Source: Saccharopolyspora sp. SCSIO 74807
GTDB taxonomy: Bacteria > Actinomycetota > Actinomycetes > Mycobacteriales > Pseudonocardiaceae
Direction of reading: 5' to 3'
Assembly (NCBI RefSeq): GCF_037023755.1
Contig: NZ_CP146100.1
Coordinates: 4,185,501 to 4,249,500, forward strand
DNA: 64,000 nt
In this document: positions 35,158 to 43,060 of the stretch, one piece after another
Layout: each line of letters starts with the position of its first letter
How positions within the stretch are numbered: the stretch's first letter is position 1
Program-made: the position numbers and the translations under genes
Notes under the pieces: generated by a model
The model's database searches: none
Seen by the model: the letters and a program-made list of their open reading frames with translations, nothing else
What the model was told of the DNA's origin: nothing

Positions 35158-36229
35158 CCGGGGCAGCTCGACCTGGGGGTCCGGGGTTCCCGCGGCGGGC
35201 AGGCCCGGGAGCCGGGTGAATGGGGCGGGGCCGGTGCAGCGAGTGCGCGCCGGTCCCGCCGGCGCAATTGACGATTCCGGGAATTCTTATGAGCGAGATC
35301 ACAGTGCCGAGTTTGCTCGGCGATCGCGCGCGGATCGCTTGATTGATGCAGCGGTGGCATTGCCTCCCGTTTCGAAGGGGTTGTCCGGAAGCTGCTGCCG
35401 AGTTACCCGGGGGAGGCGTTCGCCGGTTCGCCGGGCGGCCGTGGTGTTGATCACGGCGCTGCTTTCGGCGGCGCTCGTCCCGGGTTTCCGGAGGGAGTTT
35501 CCGCCGCGGCTTCGACTGGTGCCATTGGTCACTCCGGAAAACGCGATAGCCGGTTTCCGGGACGTTCGGTAGTCGGAGGCGTGCCGTATGAACAAGGCGT
35601 TTCCAGTGCGTGTCCGGACGGTTCTCCCGCGAGGTGTGCAGGCGACGGCGCCGGGTGGGGAGGCGCTCCGGTGCAGGTGTCCTTCTGGTGCCCACCGGCG
35701 CTGTGCGCAGCATCTCCGCCGAGCGCGGGAGGCTCGCGGAGATCGGCGTCGGCCCGGCTCACCCGCTCGCCGGGCCCGCGTTTCCGCTCCACGAGCGCAA
35801 TTCCGCGGTGCGCGGCCGGTCCGATCGGCGTGCGCCAGCGTGCGTGAATCCGCCTCGTCGCGGTTGGTCACCGCAGCCGGAGAGAACGTTCGCTCCGGAA
35901 AGTGCCGACAGCGCTTTTGGTAGAGTCGGTGGCGGACGACGTGAACCCCGCACCGCAAACTGCGAAAACAGCTCGAAAGTTTTCCCGACTGCTCCGGTGG
36001 CAGGCGTCCGCCGACGAGTCGGCCCCCATTCGGCCGCCCGCATCGGCCGTCCGCGCGGAAAAGCCGCGGACAATCGCCGCAGCGGCCGAACCGGCACCCC
36101 TTTCCGGGCTGCCGAATGGCCGCGCGCCGGGTGCGATCGGACCTGGAACACCGAGGTGGGCTGTATCGTTCGCCACAGGGCGGAGGAGTGGCTCGCGGGC
36201 GCCTGCGAGCTGGAAAGGGAACGGGTCCA
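35158..36229. other. Long region without a supported gene
   Basis: About 1.07 kb before korA. Frames here are Arg- and Pro-rich, with poor third-position bias, and I reject them as genes; one at 35588 does have GGAGG 8 bases before ATG. The composition is visibly less G/C-rich than the neighbouring genes. A TAGAGT box at 35921-35926 could start an unknown transcript. The korA promoter candidate lies at 36143-36168. The rest may be a decayed gene. Confidence 0.4.
36143..36168 (+). promoter_or_regulatory. Candidate promoter of korAB
   Basis: GGAAC (36143-36147) and CGTT (36165-36168) are 17 bases apart, which resembles ECF-sigma promoters of the SigE/SigH type. A sigma-70-like -10 TATCGT (36162-36167) overlaps it, giving a start near 36174 either way. 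Confidence 0.35.
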
Positions 36230-36232
36230 TTG

Positions 36233-38164
36233 GTGACGACGAACGGGCACCAGCCGCCGGAGCGTCCGGGGGCGGGTGCGGCCACGGCGGCAGGCTCCGA
36301 TGCCGCCTCGGCCACGAACAGCCAGCAGCTCAACCGGGTGGTGATCCGCTTCGCCGGGGACTCCGGCGACGGCATGCAGCTCACCGGTGACCGCTTCACC
36401 TCGGAAGCGGCCGCGTTCGGCAACGACCTGGCCACGCTGCCGAACTTCCCGGCCGAGATCCGCGCTCCCGCGGGCACGCTGCCGGGGGTGTCCAGCTTCC
36501 AACTGCACTTCGCCGACTACGACATCCTCACGCCCGGGGACCGCCCCGACGTGCTGGTCGCGATGAACCCGGCCGCGCTCAAGGCCAACATCCGCGACCT
36601 GCCGCGCGGCGGCACCTTGATCGTGAACACCGACGAGTTCACCAAGCGCAACCTCACCAAGGTCGGCTACGAGCAGAACCCCCTCGACAGCGGGGAACTC
36701 GACCCGTACGTCGTGCACCACGTGGCGATGGCCGAGCTGACCCGCGGTGCCGCCGAACCCGCCGGGGTTGGCCGCAAGGACGCCGAACGCACCAAGAACA
36801 TGTTCGCGCTCGGCCTGCTGTCCTGGATGTACAGCCGCCCGACCGAGGGCACCGAGCGGTTCCTGCGGGAGAAGTTCGCCAAGAAGCCCGACGTCGCCGA
36901 GGCGAACGTGCTCGCCTTCCGCGCGGGCTGGAACTACGGCGAGACCACCGAGGCGTTCGCCGTGACCTACGAGGTCGCCCCGGCGACGCTGCCGAAGGGC
37001 ACCTACCGCCAGATCACCGGCAACGTCGCGCTCGCCTACGGGCTGGTCGCGTCGGCGAAGCGCAGCGGGCTGCCGATGTTCCTCGGCACCTACCCGATCA
37101 CCCCGGCCTCCGACGTGCTGCACGAGCTGGCCAAGCACAAGAACTTCGGCGTGACCACGTTCCAGGCCGAGGACGAGATCGCGGGCGTCGGTGCGGCGCT
37201 GGGCGCCTCGTTCGGCGGTGCGCTGGGCGTGACCACCACGTCCGGGCCGGGCCTTGCGCTGAAGTCGGAGACGATCGGGCTGGCGGTGACCATGGAGCTG
37301 CCGCTGCTGATCTGCGACATCCAGCGCGGCGGCCCGTCCACCGGGCTGCCGACCAAGACCGAGCAGGCCGACCTGCTGCAGGCGCTCTACGGGCGCAACG
37401 GCGAGTCGCCGGTGCCGGTGATCGCGCCGAAGTCGCCTGCGGACTGCTTCGACGTGGCGCTGGACGCGGCGCGGATCGCGCTGCGCTACCGGACTCCGGT
37501 GCTGCTGCTCTCGGACGGCGCGGTGGCCAACGGCTCCGAGCCGTGGCTGATCCCGGACGTCACGAAGCTGCCGGACCTGCGGGTCAGCTTCGCGACCGAG
37601 CCGAACGCGCCGGACGGCTCCGGCGAGTTCTGGCCCTACGTGCGCGACCCGGAGACGCTGGCCCGCGAGTGGGCGGTGCCGGGCACGCCGGGCACCGAGC
37701 ACCGCATCGGCGGGCTGGAGAAGGCCGACGGCGCGGGCAACATCTCCTACGACCCGGACAACCACGACAAGATGGTCCGGCTGCGCCAAGCCAAGATCGA
37801 CGGCATCGAGGTGCCGGACATCGAGGTCGACGACCCCTCCGAGCAGGCTGGAGTGCTGGTGCTGGGCTGGGGCTCGTCCTACGGCCCGATCGGCGCGGCG
37901 TGCCGCCGGGTGCGCGGGCAGGGCATGGCGGTCGCGCAGGCCCACCTGAGCCACCTGAACCCGATGCCCGGGAATCTCGGCGAGGTGCTGCGGCGTTACG
38001 ACAAGGTCGTGGTGCCGGAGATGAACATGGGACAGCTCGCGATGCTGCTGCGCGCCCGCTACCTGGTGGACGTGCACAGCCACACCAAGATCGCGGGCCT
38101 GCCGTTCCAAGCGGAAGAACTCCAGAACGTGCTCACCGATGTGGTGCAGGGGGTTGCGGCGTGA
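36233..38164 (+). CDS. korA: 2-oxoacid:ferredoxin oxidoreductase subunit alpha
   Basis: A 643-residue alpha subunit with gamma and alpha domains fused, as in actinobacterial KorA. The N-terminal gamma domain has VVIRFAGDSGDGMQLTGDRF, LPNFPAEIRAPAGTLPGVSS and DVLVAMNPAAL. The alpha domain has TYPITPASDVLHELAKH, TFQAEDEIAGVGAALGASFG and TTSGPGLALKSE. With KorB it converts 2-oxoglutarate (or a related 2-oxoacid) and CoA to the acyl-CoA, reducing ferredoxin; in actinobacteria it can replace 2-oxoglutarate dehydrogenase. GTG 36233 or TTG 36230 start after AAAGGGA. It overlaps korB by 4 bases (GTGA). Confidence 0.92.
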   Translation: MTTNGHQPPERPGAGAATAAGSDAASATNSQQLNRVVIRFAGDSGDGMQLTGDRFTSEAAAFGNDLATLPNFPAEIRAPAGTLPGVSSFQLHFADYDILTPGDRPDVLVAMNPAALKANIRDLPRGGTLIVNTDEFTKRNLTKVGYEQNPLDSGELDPYVVHHVAMAELTRGAAEPAGVGRKDAERTKNMFALGLLSWMYSRPTEGTERFLREKFAKKPDVAEANVLAFRAGWNYGETTEAFAVTYEVAPATLPKGTYRQITGNVALAYGLVASAKRSGLPMFLGTYPITPASDVLHELAKHKNFGVTTFQAEDEIAGVGAALGASFGGALGVTTTSGPGLALKSETIGLAVTMELPLLICDIQRGGPSTGLPTKTEQADLLQALYGRNGESPVPVIAPKSPADCFDVALDAARIALRYRTPVLLLSDGAVANGSEPWLIPDVTKLPDLRVSFATEPNAPDGSGEFWPYVRDPETLAREWAVPGTPGTEHRIGGLEKADGAGNISYDPDNHDKMVRLRQAKIDGIEVPDIEVDDPSEQAGVLVLGWGSSYGPIGAACRRVRGQGMAVAQAHLSHLNPMPGNLGEVLRRYDKVVVPEMNMGQLAMLLRARYLVDVHSHTKIAGLPFQAEELQNVLTDVVQGVAA

Positions 38165-39225
38165 CGACCACGGACCTCGGACTGCCGGAAGTGGGCGGCC
38201 TGCACGGCGTGCCCACCACCGACGAGAAGCAGACCGCCAAGGACTACAAGTCCGACCAGGAAGTCCGCTGGTGCCCCGGTTGCGGCGACTACATCGTGCT
38301 CAACGCGGTGCAGAGCTTCCTGCCGACGCTGGGGCTCAAGCGGGAGAACATCGTGTTCGTCTCGGGCATCGGCTGCTCCAGCCGGTTCCCGTACTACATG
38401 AACACCTACGGGATGCACTCCATCCACGGCCGCGCCCCGGCTATCGCGACCGGGCTGGCCACCACCAGGCCGGACCTGAGCGTGTGGGTCGTGACCGGTG
38501 ACGGCGACGCGCTGTCCATCGGCGGCAACCACCTGATCCATGCGCTGCGGCGCAACGTGAACCTGAAGATCCTGCTGTTCAACAACCGGATCTACGGGTT
38601 GACCAAGGGCCAGTACTCGCCGACGTCGGAGGTCGGCAAGGTCACCAAGTCGACGCCGGTGGGTTCGGTGGACACCCCGTTCAACCCGGTGTCGCTGGCG
38701 CTGGGCGCGGAGGCCAGTTTCGTGGCCCGCACGCTGGACTCGGATCGCAAGCACGTGACCGAGACCTTGCAGGCCGCGGCCGAGCACCGCGGCAGTGCGC
38801 TGGTGGAGATCTACCAGAACTGCCCGATCTTCAACGACGGCGCGTTCGACGTGCTCAAGGACTCCGACGAGAAGCAGCGCCGGATCATCCCGCTGGCGCA
38901 CGGCGAGCCGATCGTGTTCGGGCCGGAGGACGAACGTCGCGGTGTGGTCCGGGATTCGTCCGGCGAGCTCAAGGTCGCAAAGCTCGACGAGGTCGACTCC
39001 TCGGAGATCGTCGTGCACGACGCCGAGCGCGAGGACAGCTCGCTGGCGTACGCGCTGTCCCGGCTCGGCGGCCAGCACCTGGATCCGACGGTGACCGGCG
39101 TGTTCCGCTCGATTCCGCGGCCCACCTACGACGACCAGGCCCGCGAGCAGACCGCCACGGCGACCGAGACGAACCCGCCGGACCTGCAGGGCCTGCTCAC
39201 CGGACACGACACCTGGACGATCTGA
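38161..39225 (+). CDS. korB: 2-oxoacid:ferredoxin oxidoreductase subunit beta
   Basis: A 354-residue ThDP-binding beta subunit. The cysteine pair in RWCPGCGDYIVL and the later GIGCSSRFPYY and NCPIFNDGAF supply ligands for the 4Fe-4S cluster. The ThDP site is VVTGDGDALSIGGNHLIH followed by NNRIYGLTKGQYSPTS. It is the catalytic partner of korA and starts at GTG 38161 inside the korA stop, so the subunits are made together. The C-terminal 60 residues are an extension common in actinobacteria. A strong terminator follows 13 bases after the stop codon. 2-Oxoglutarate is the likely substrate by family. Confidence 0.92.
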   Translation: MTTTDLGLPEVGGLHGVPTTDEKQTAKDYKSDQEVRWCPGCGDYIVLNAVQSFLPTLGLKRENIVFVSGIGCSSRFPYYMNTYGMHSIHGRAPAIATGLATTRPDLSVWVVTGDGDALSIGGNHLIHALRRNVNLKILLFNNRIYGLTKGQYSPTSEVGKVTKSTPVGSVDTPFNPVSLALGAEASFVARTLDSDRKHVTETLQAAAEHRGSALVEIYQNCPIFNDGAFDVLKDSDEKQRRIIPLAHGEPIVFGPEDERRGVVRDSSGELKVAKLDEVDSSEIVVHDAEREDSSLAYALSRLGGQHLDPTVTGVFRSIPRPTYDDQAREQTATATETNPPDLQGLLTGHDTWTI

Positions 39226-39238
39226 CCCGACGGGTCGC

Positions 39239-39271
39239 AGACCGCCGCTCCAGCCGGGGCGGCGGTCTTTT
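39239..39271 (+). terminator. Intrinsic terminator of korAB
   Basis: AGACCGCCGC / GCGGCGGTCT forms a 10-bp stem around a 10-base loop, and the right arm runs straight into TTTT. It begins 13 bases past the korB stop. It is the clearest Rho-independent terminator in the window. Confidence 0.85.
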
Positions 39272-39296
39272 CACGTCGCGGGGAGCTTGGACGGAG

Positions 39297-39503
39297 TCAC
39301 TCCGGACATGCCCGGGTCCGGCAGTCCGGATGCAGCGGCCAGCCGTGCGGCGGGTCGTTCAGCGGACCCCAGCCGAGGCGGCCGCAGAGCGTCTGCACCA
39401 CGCTCCGTTCGTCGAGCCGCCCCTGCACCGCGTCCTCCGCGACGAGGTGCACTTGCCGAGGCCCGCGCAGCCCGACCGCGTACCGCGCGTATTTGATGAT
39501 CAC
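39297..39503 (-). CDS. Small hypothetical protein of 68 residues
   Basis: A short frame with strong G/C third positions, converging on korB past the terminator. It starts at GTG 39503 (VIIKYARYAVGLRGPRQVHL) and ends HPDCRTRACPE, with three cysteines in the last 25 residues. Upstream of the GTG the same frame becomes Arg/Pro-rich and loses codon bias, which fixes the start approximately. No ribosome binding site is clear. I do not recognise the family; a small zinc-binding or regulatory protein is possible. Confidence 0.5.
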   Translation of the reverse strand: MIIKYARYAVGLRGPRQVHLVAEDAVQGRLDERSVVQTLCGRLGWGPLNDPPHGWPLHPDCRTRACPE

Positions 39504-39997
39504 GGCCCCGCAGGGCCGCAGAGCGCCCGGGCGGCATTCGCCGACCGGGCGGTTTTCGCTGATCGGGTCCGGGGCGGTTCGGTGCGTTCGGGGAATGTCC
39601 ATTCGCCGCATCGGCTTCCGTCGGTGAGTCGGGGACCACCGGCCGGGGCGGGAGAGTGCCCCGGCCGGTGGCATGGCCCGCCGGACCGATTCGAGGGGAC
39701 CGGTGCATCGGCCCGGCGAGTCCCTGTGCGCTACGGCCGCGACCTCGGGGGTGGTTCCCGGCGCGCGGAACCGATCGCGGCGGCGCGGCGCGGAACGCCG
39801 GCGCGGCACAGGGGAGGGTCTTGCGGGTTGTGCACCGAGTGTGTTGATCAACATACAGAGAGTTCCATGAGACATGTCCTGTGGGCAATCGAATACGAGC
39901 TTCTCCTTGATCTTGAACCCGTTCGGAGGACGGCGCCGCCGTCCTGGTCGTGCGTGCGAAACTTCGACGGCTTGTGATCAGCACTGGAGGTTCGCCT
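39504..39997. other. Intergenic region before the XRE-DUF397 pair
   Basis: 494 bases without a supported gene. It holds two perfect palindromes, TGTTGATCAACA (39842-39853) and GACATGTC (39871-39878), which may be binding sites of the XRE regulator encoded downstream. The 3' half is noticeably richer in A and T. Confidence 0.4.
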
Positions 39998-40852
39998 GTG
40001 GCCAAGAAGCCAGGTCCGAGTGTTCGCCGTCGCCAGCTCGGCGCGCTGCTTCGGCAATTGCGCCACGACTCCGGCAAGACGATCAAAGACGCTGCGGAAT
40101 GGCTCGACATCGGGCAATCCGCGGTGAGCAAGATCGAGAAGGCGAAGCAGACGATCAAGTCGCAGACAGTGCGTGCGCTGTGTCAGCTCTACGACGTGGA
40201 CACCAGCACGACCGAGACGCTGCTACGCCTGGCGCGGGAAGCGAACGAGCGTGGTTGGTGGGCCGCCTATCGCGACACGCTTCCGGAATGGGCACGCCAG
40301 ATCGTCGGCCTCGAAGCTGACGCGGAGACGGTTTGGAGCTATCAGGCCGAGTACGTACCTGGTCTGTTGCAGACCGAGGACTACCTGAAAGCCATCACGC
40401 GCACGTCCGCACCCGATATCCCCGAGCACGACTTGACCCGCAAAGCGCAGCTGCGGCGCAAGCGCCAGGAACTGCTGGGCGGCGAGCACCCTCCTCAGCT
40501 GCGCTTCTATCTCAATGAGGCGGTGCTCAGGCGCCCGGTAGGCGGCCCGGGAGTCATGCGCGCCCAGCTCGAGCAACTGGCCGATTGCGCCGGTCGCGAG
40601 CATATCGATCTGCGCGTGGTGCCCTTCGCGGTCGGAGCGCACCCGGCCATGGCGAACAGTTTCGTCGCCATGCAGTTCCCGGAAGAAGACGCTCCTGCGT
40701 TCGTGTACGTCGAGCACTACCGGGGAAGTGTCTACCAGGAGGACCCCGGCGACGTTGATCACTGTATGTTCATGGTGCGTGAGCTCGATCGGTTGACCGT
40801 GAGCCCAGCGGACTCGCGCACGATGCTGGTCGAAGCAGCCGCTGTTTTGTGA
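39998..40852 (+). CDS. XRE-family regulator with DUF5753 domain
   Basis: A 284-residue regulator. The helix-turn-helix spans about residues 12-70 (LGALLRQLRHDSGKTIKDAA, then IGQSAVSKIEKAKQTIKS). The remaining 200 residues form the DUF5753 domain, with EYVPGLLQTEDYLKAI, RRKRQELL and FYLNEAVLRRPVGG. GTG 39998 has GGAGG 7 bases upstream. It is followed after 23 bases by a DUF397 gene, the usual pairing in actinomycetes, related to bldB/WhiJ-type developmental switches. Codon choice is less G/C-biased than in neighbours, a common feature of these mobile or fast-evolving pairs. Confidence 0.9.
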   Translation: MAKKPGPSVRRRQLGALLRQLRHDSGKTIKDAAEWLDIGQSAVSKIEKAKQTIKSQTVRALCQLYDVDTSTTETLLRLAREANERGWWAAYRDTLPEWARQIVGLEADAETVWSYQAEYVPGLLQTEDYLKAITRTSAPDIPEHDLTRKAQLRRKRQELLGGEHPPQLRFYLNEAVLRRPVGGPGVMRAQLEQLADCAGREHIDLRVVPFAVGAHPAMANSFVAMQFPEEDAPAFVYVEHYRGSVYQEDPGDVDHCMFMVRELDRLTVSPADSRTMLVEAAAVL

Positions 40853-40875
40853 GACGAGCAAGAAAGAGGCGTGTC

Positions 40876-41085
40876 ATGCCGGAGTCGGATCTGTCCTACG
40901 TCGCGTGGCGCAAGGCGGCCCGCAGCAACCCCAATGGCGAGTGCGTCGAAGTCGGTTTCGCGGTGGAGGCCGATGTGGTCGGGGTGCGGGACTCGAAGGA
41001 TCGCGGCAGCGGGATGCTCGCCGTGCCCGGTTCCGCGTGGTCGGCCTTCTTGGCGTCGGTGCGGTCGGGCGCGCTGGCCGGTTGA
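40876..41085 (+). CDS. DUF397 protein (WhiJ-system partner)
   Basis: A 69-residue DUF397 protein. It shows the standard pattern WRKAARSNPNGECVEVG, then VGVRDSKDRGSGMLAV and SAWSAFLASVRSGAL. ATG 40876 has AAAGAGG upstream. The family works with an XRE-DUF5753 regulator such as the one just before it, probably as its antagonist or ligand; in Streptomyces such pairs affect development. The specific target of this pair is unknown. Confidence 0.9.
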   Translation: MPESDLSYVAWRKAARSNPNGECVEVGFAVEADVVGVRDSKDRGSGMLAVPGSAWSAFLASVRSGALAG

Positions 41086-41119
41086 TCTTGCCAGCGGCCG
41101 GGTCGGCACCCGTTCGTTC

Positions 41120-41170
41120 GGAGTGAACGGAACTTTGGTCCTACTAGATTGGACGAACAGGCCGTTCACT
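41120..41170. terminator. Inverted repeat between DUF397 and PAP2 genes
   Basis: GAGTGAACGG (41120-41129) and CCGTTCACTC (41161-41170) are a perfect 10-bp inverted repeat with a 31-base loop. The right arm overlaps the PAP2 stop. It may end both convergent transcripts, or be a protein-binding pair. Confidence 0.4.
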
Positions 41171-41942
41171 CAGAAGCCTGCGGGGGACCGGAAGCCGGTG
41201 CGGATTTGCGGGCGACGAGGGTGTTGATCAGGCGGGGGAGTTGTTCGGCGAACAGCCAGAGGCTCAGCAGCAGGGTTGACCAAGAGGCGCCGAGGATCCA
41301 GCCCGCCAGCACGTCGGTGGGTGAGTGCACCCCGAGCAGCACGCGGCTGAAGCCGGTGAGCACGATCGCCAGCACCGCGCCGGTGAATACCCACGCCCGC
41401 GCCCACCGGGCGCGCAGCAGCCGCAGGGCGAAAGCGCCGAGCAGCAGGTAGAGCGCGGCCGACTGCGCGGAATGCCCGGACGGGAAGCCGAAACCGTCCT
41501 CGACGACCAGCGCGTTCACCACCAGCGGCCGCGGCCGCGCGATCATGATCTTGATCAGGTTCACCGCGAGGCCCATTCCGGCCGAAGACACCGCCAGCAG
41601 CACCAGCGGCGCCCAAGTACGCCTGGTCAGCCCGATCAGCACACCCACGAGCAGGCTCACCGGCAGCACCACCAGCACATCTCCGAGCCAGGTCAGCACC
41701 GACAGGGCGGCGATCAGCGGCGCCGACCGCAGTCCGAGCGAGACGCGCAGCAGGTGCTCGTCCAGCCGCAGCAGCGGCCCGCCCTGGTGCACCTGCTCGG
41801 CCAACCCGCTGAAGCACCACACGCCCAGCGCGCTGACTAGCAGCCCCAGCACCACCGGCAGCCAGGGGTAAGCCGCGACCAGGTCCCGCACTCCGGCCTG
41901 CTCGGTGTCCGTTCGAGGCTCGGGCTGCGTTGCCGGGGTCAC
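41166..41942 (-). CDS. PAP2-family membrane phosphatase
   Basis: A 258-residue integral membrane protein with about six helices. The three PAP2 signatures are complete: KIMIARPRP (KX6RP-type), PSGHS in FGFPSGHSAQSAALY, and SRVLLGVHSPTDV. It should remove phosphate from a lipid phosphate such as undecaprenyl diphosphate or phosphatidic acid at the outer face. GTG 41942 has GGAG 7 bases upstream. It is divergent from the exopolysaccharide locus that begins at 42166, where recycling of the polyprenyl carrier would be needed; the link is only positional. Confidence 0.88.
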   Translation of the reverse strand: MTPATQPEPRTDTEQAGVRDLVAAYPWLPVVLGLLVSALGVWCFSGLAEQVHQGGPLLRLDEHLLRVSLGLRSAPLIAALSVLTWLGDVLVVLPVSLLVGVLIGLTRRTWAPLVLLAVSSAGMGLAVNLIKIMIARPRPLVVNALVVEDGFGFPSGHSAQSAALYLLLGAFALRLLRARWARAWVFTGAVLAIVLTGFSRVLLGVHSPTDVLAGWILGASWSTLLLSLWLFAEQLPRLINTLVARKSAPASGPPQASE

Positions 41943-42165
41943 TGCGGTGCTCCAAGGGTCCGGGTGCGGCGAACCCGGCCGAGTCTACTCAACCGCCGGA
42001 GAGTCGATCATCGTTCGGACCGGGCTGCGCGCCGCAGTTTCGCCTACCGCGGCGGGCGGCCATCTGATGCGGATGCGGTAGGCGGACTCACCTTCGTGCC
42101 CGAACCACGTCGCCGATCCGGGTGCGATCGTCCGCCGAGGACCCGCGAGCCGAGGAAGGCGGCCG

Positions 42166-42936
42166 GTGATGACCCAGACGGCGGAAAGTGGCGTTCGGTC
42201 GCAGTTGCCGCGGCCGTTCCCGTACGTGCTGATGTACCACTCGGTGACCCCGTACACCGAGGATCCGTACCTGGTCACGGTCTCTCCGGAACGGTTCGAG
42301 CGGCAATTGCGCTGGCTGCGTTCGCGCGGGTGCACGGGGGTTTCGATGCGGGACCTGCTCGCCGCGCGGCGCGCCGGTGGTGGGCGCGGGCTGGTCGGGC
42401 TGACCTTCGACGACGGCTACACCGATTTCGCCGAGACGGTGTGCCCGCTGCTGCGCCGCTTCGGCTGGACCGCGACGGTGTTCGTGCTCAGCGGGCGCCT
42501 CGGCGGGGAGAACACCTGGGACCCGGAGGGGCCGCGGAAACCGCTGATGAGCGCCGCGCAGGTCGCCGAAGTGGCCGCCGGCGGCATGGAGATCGGCTCG
42601 CACGGCGCGCTGCACCGCAGGCTCCCGGGACTGGACGCGGTGGAGCTGGCGGGCGAGACCGCGCACAGCCGGATGCAGCTGCAGAAGATCTCCGGACAGG
42701 ACGTCACCGGGTTCTGCTACCCGTACGGCGAGCTGGACGAGCAGGCGGTGCGCGCGGTGCGCAACGCGGGTTACGGCTACGGCTGCGCGATCTGGCGGTC
42801 CGCGCTTTCCGGGCCGCACGCCCTGCCGCGCACCTACATCGGCGACCGGGACGGATCGCTGCGGCTGGACGCGAAACGGGCTCGGCACCGGCTTTCCGAC
42901 CGGCGCGAGGCACCGAGGTTCCTGCGTTTCCGGTAG
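42166..42936 (+). CDS. Polysaccharide deacetylase (NodB domain)
   Basis: A 256-residue NodB-type deacetylase. The first aspartate motif is LTFDDGYTDF (about 82), the metal histidines are in EIGSHGALHRRL (about 145), and the third motif is FCYPYGELDEQ (about 185). There is no signal peptide, so it acts in the cytosol or by another route. It probably removes N-acetyl groups from a glycan or its lipid-linked precursor. GTG 42166 has GAGGAAGG 6 bases upstream; ATG 42169 is the alternative. It opens the exopolysaccharide locus. Confidence 0.85.
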   Translation: MMTQTAESGVRSQLPRPFPYVLMYHSVTPYTEDPYLVTVSPERFERQLRWLRSRGCTGVSMRDLLAARRAGGGRGLVGLTFDDGYTDFAETVCPLLRRFGWTATVFVLSGRLGGENTWDPEGPRKPLMSAAQVAEVAAGGMEIGSHGALHRRLPGLDAVELAGETAHSRMQLQKISGQDVTGFCYPYGELDEQAVRAVRNAGYGYGCAIWRSALSGPHALPRTYIGDRDGSLRLDAKRARHRLSDRREAPRFLRFR

Positions 42937-43060
42937 GGCCACTACCGCTGTTGCGGGAGGGTCCTTCGGCCCTGAGCTGCGACTGTGTCGTCAGCCGCGA
43001 AGGCGCGAGCAGGCCGGCGCGGGGGCCGCGGCGACCAGGTGAATCTCGGGGGAGGGCAAC

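Noticed and set aside
35216-35572. Frame of 118 codons before korA
   Set aside because: Poor codon bias and no ribosome binding site, with only one short hydrophobic patch.
35588-35923. Small gene with GGAGG before ATG 35588
   Set aside because: The translation is Arg-rich and Pro-rich with weak third-position bias and no hydrophobic core; probably chance.
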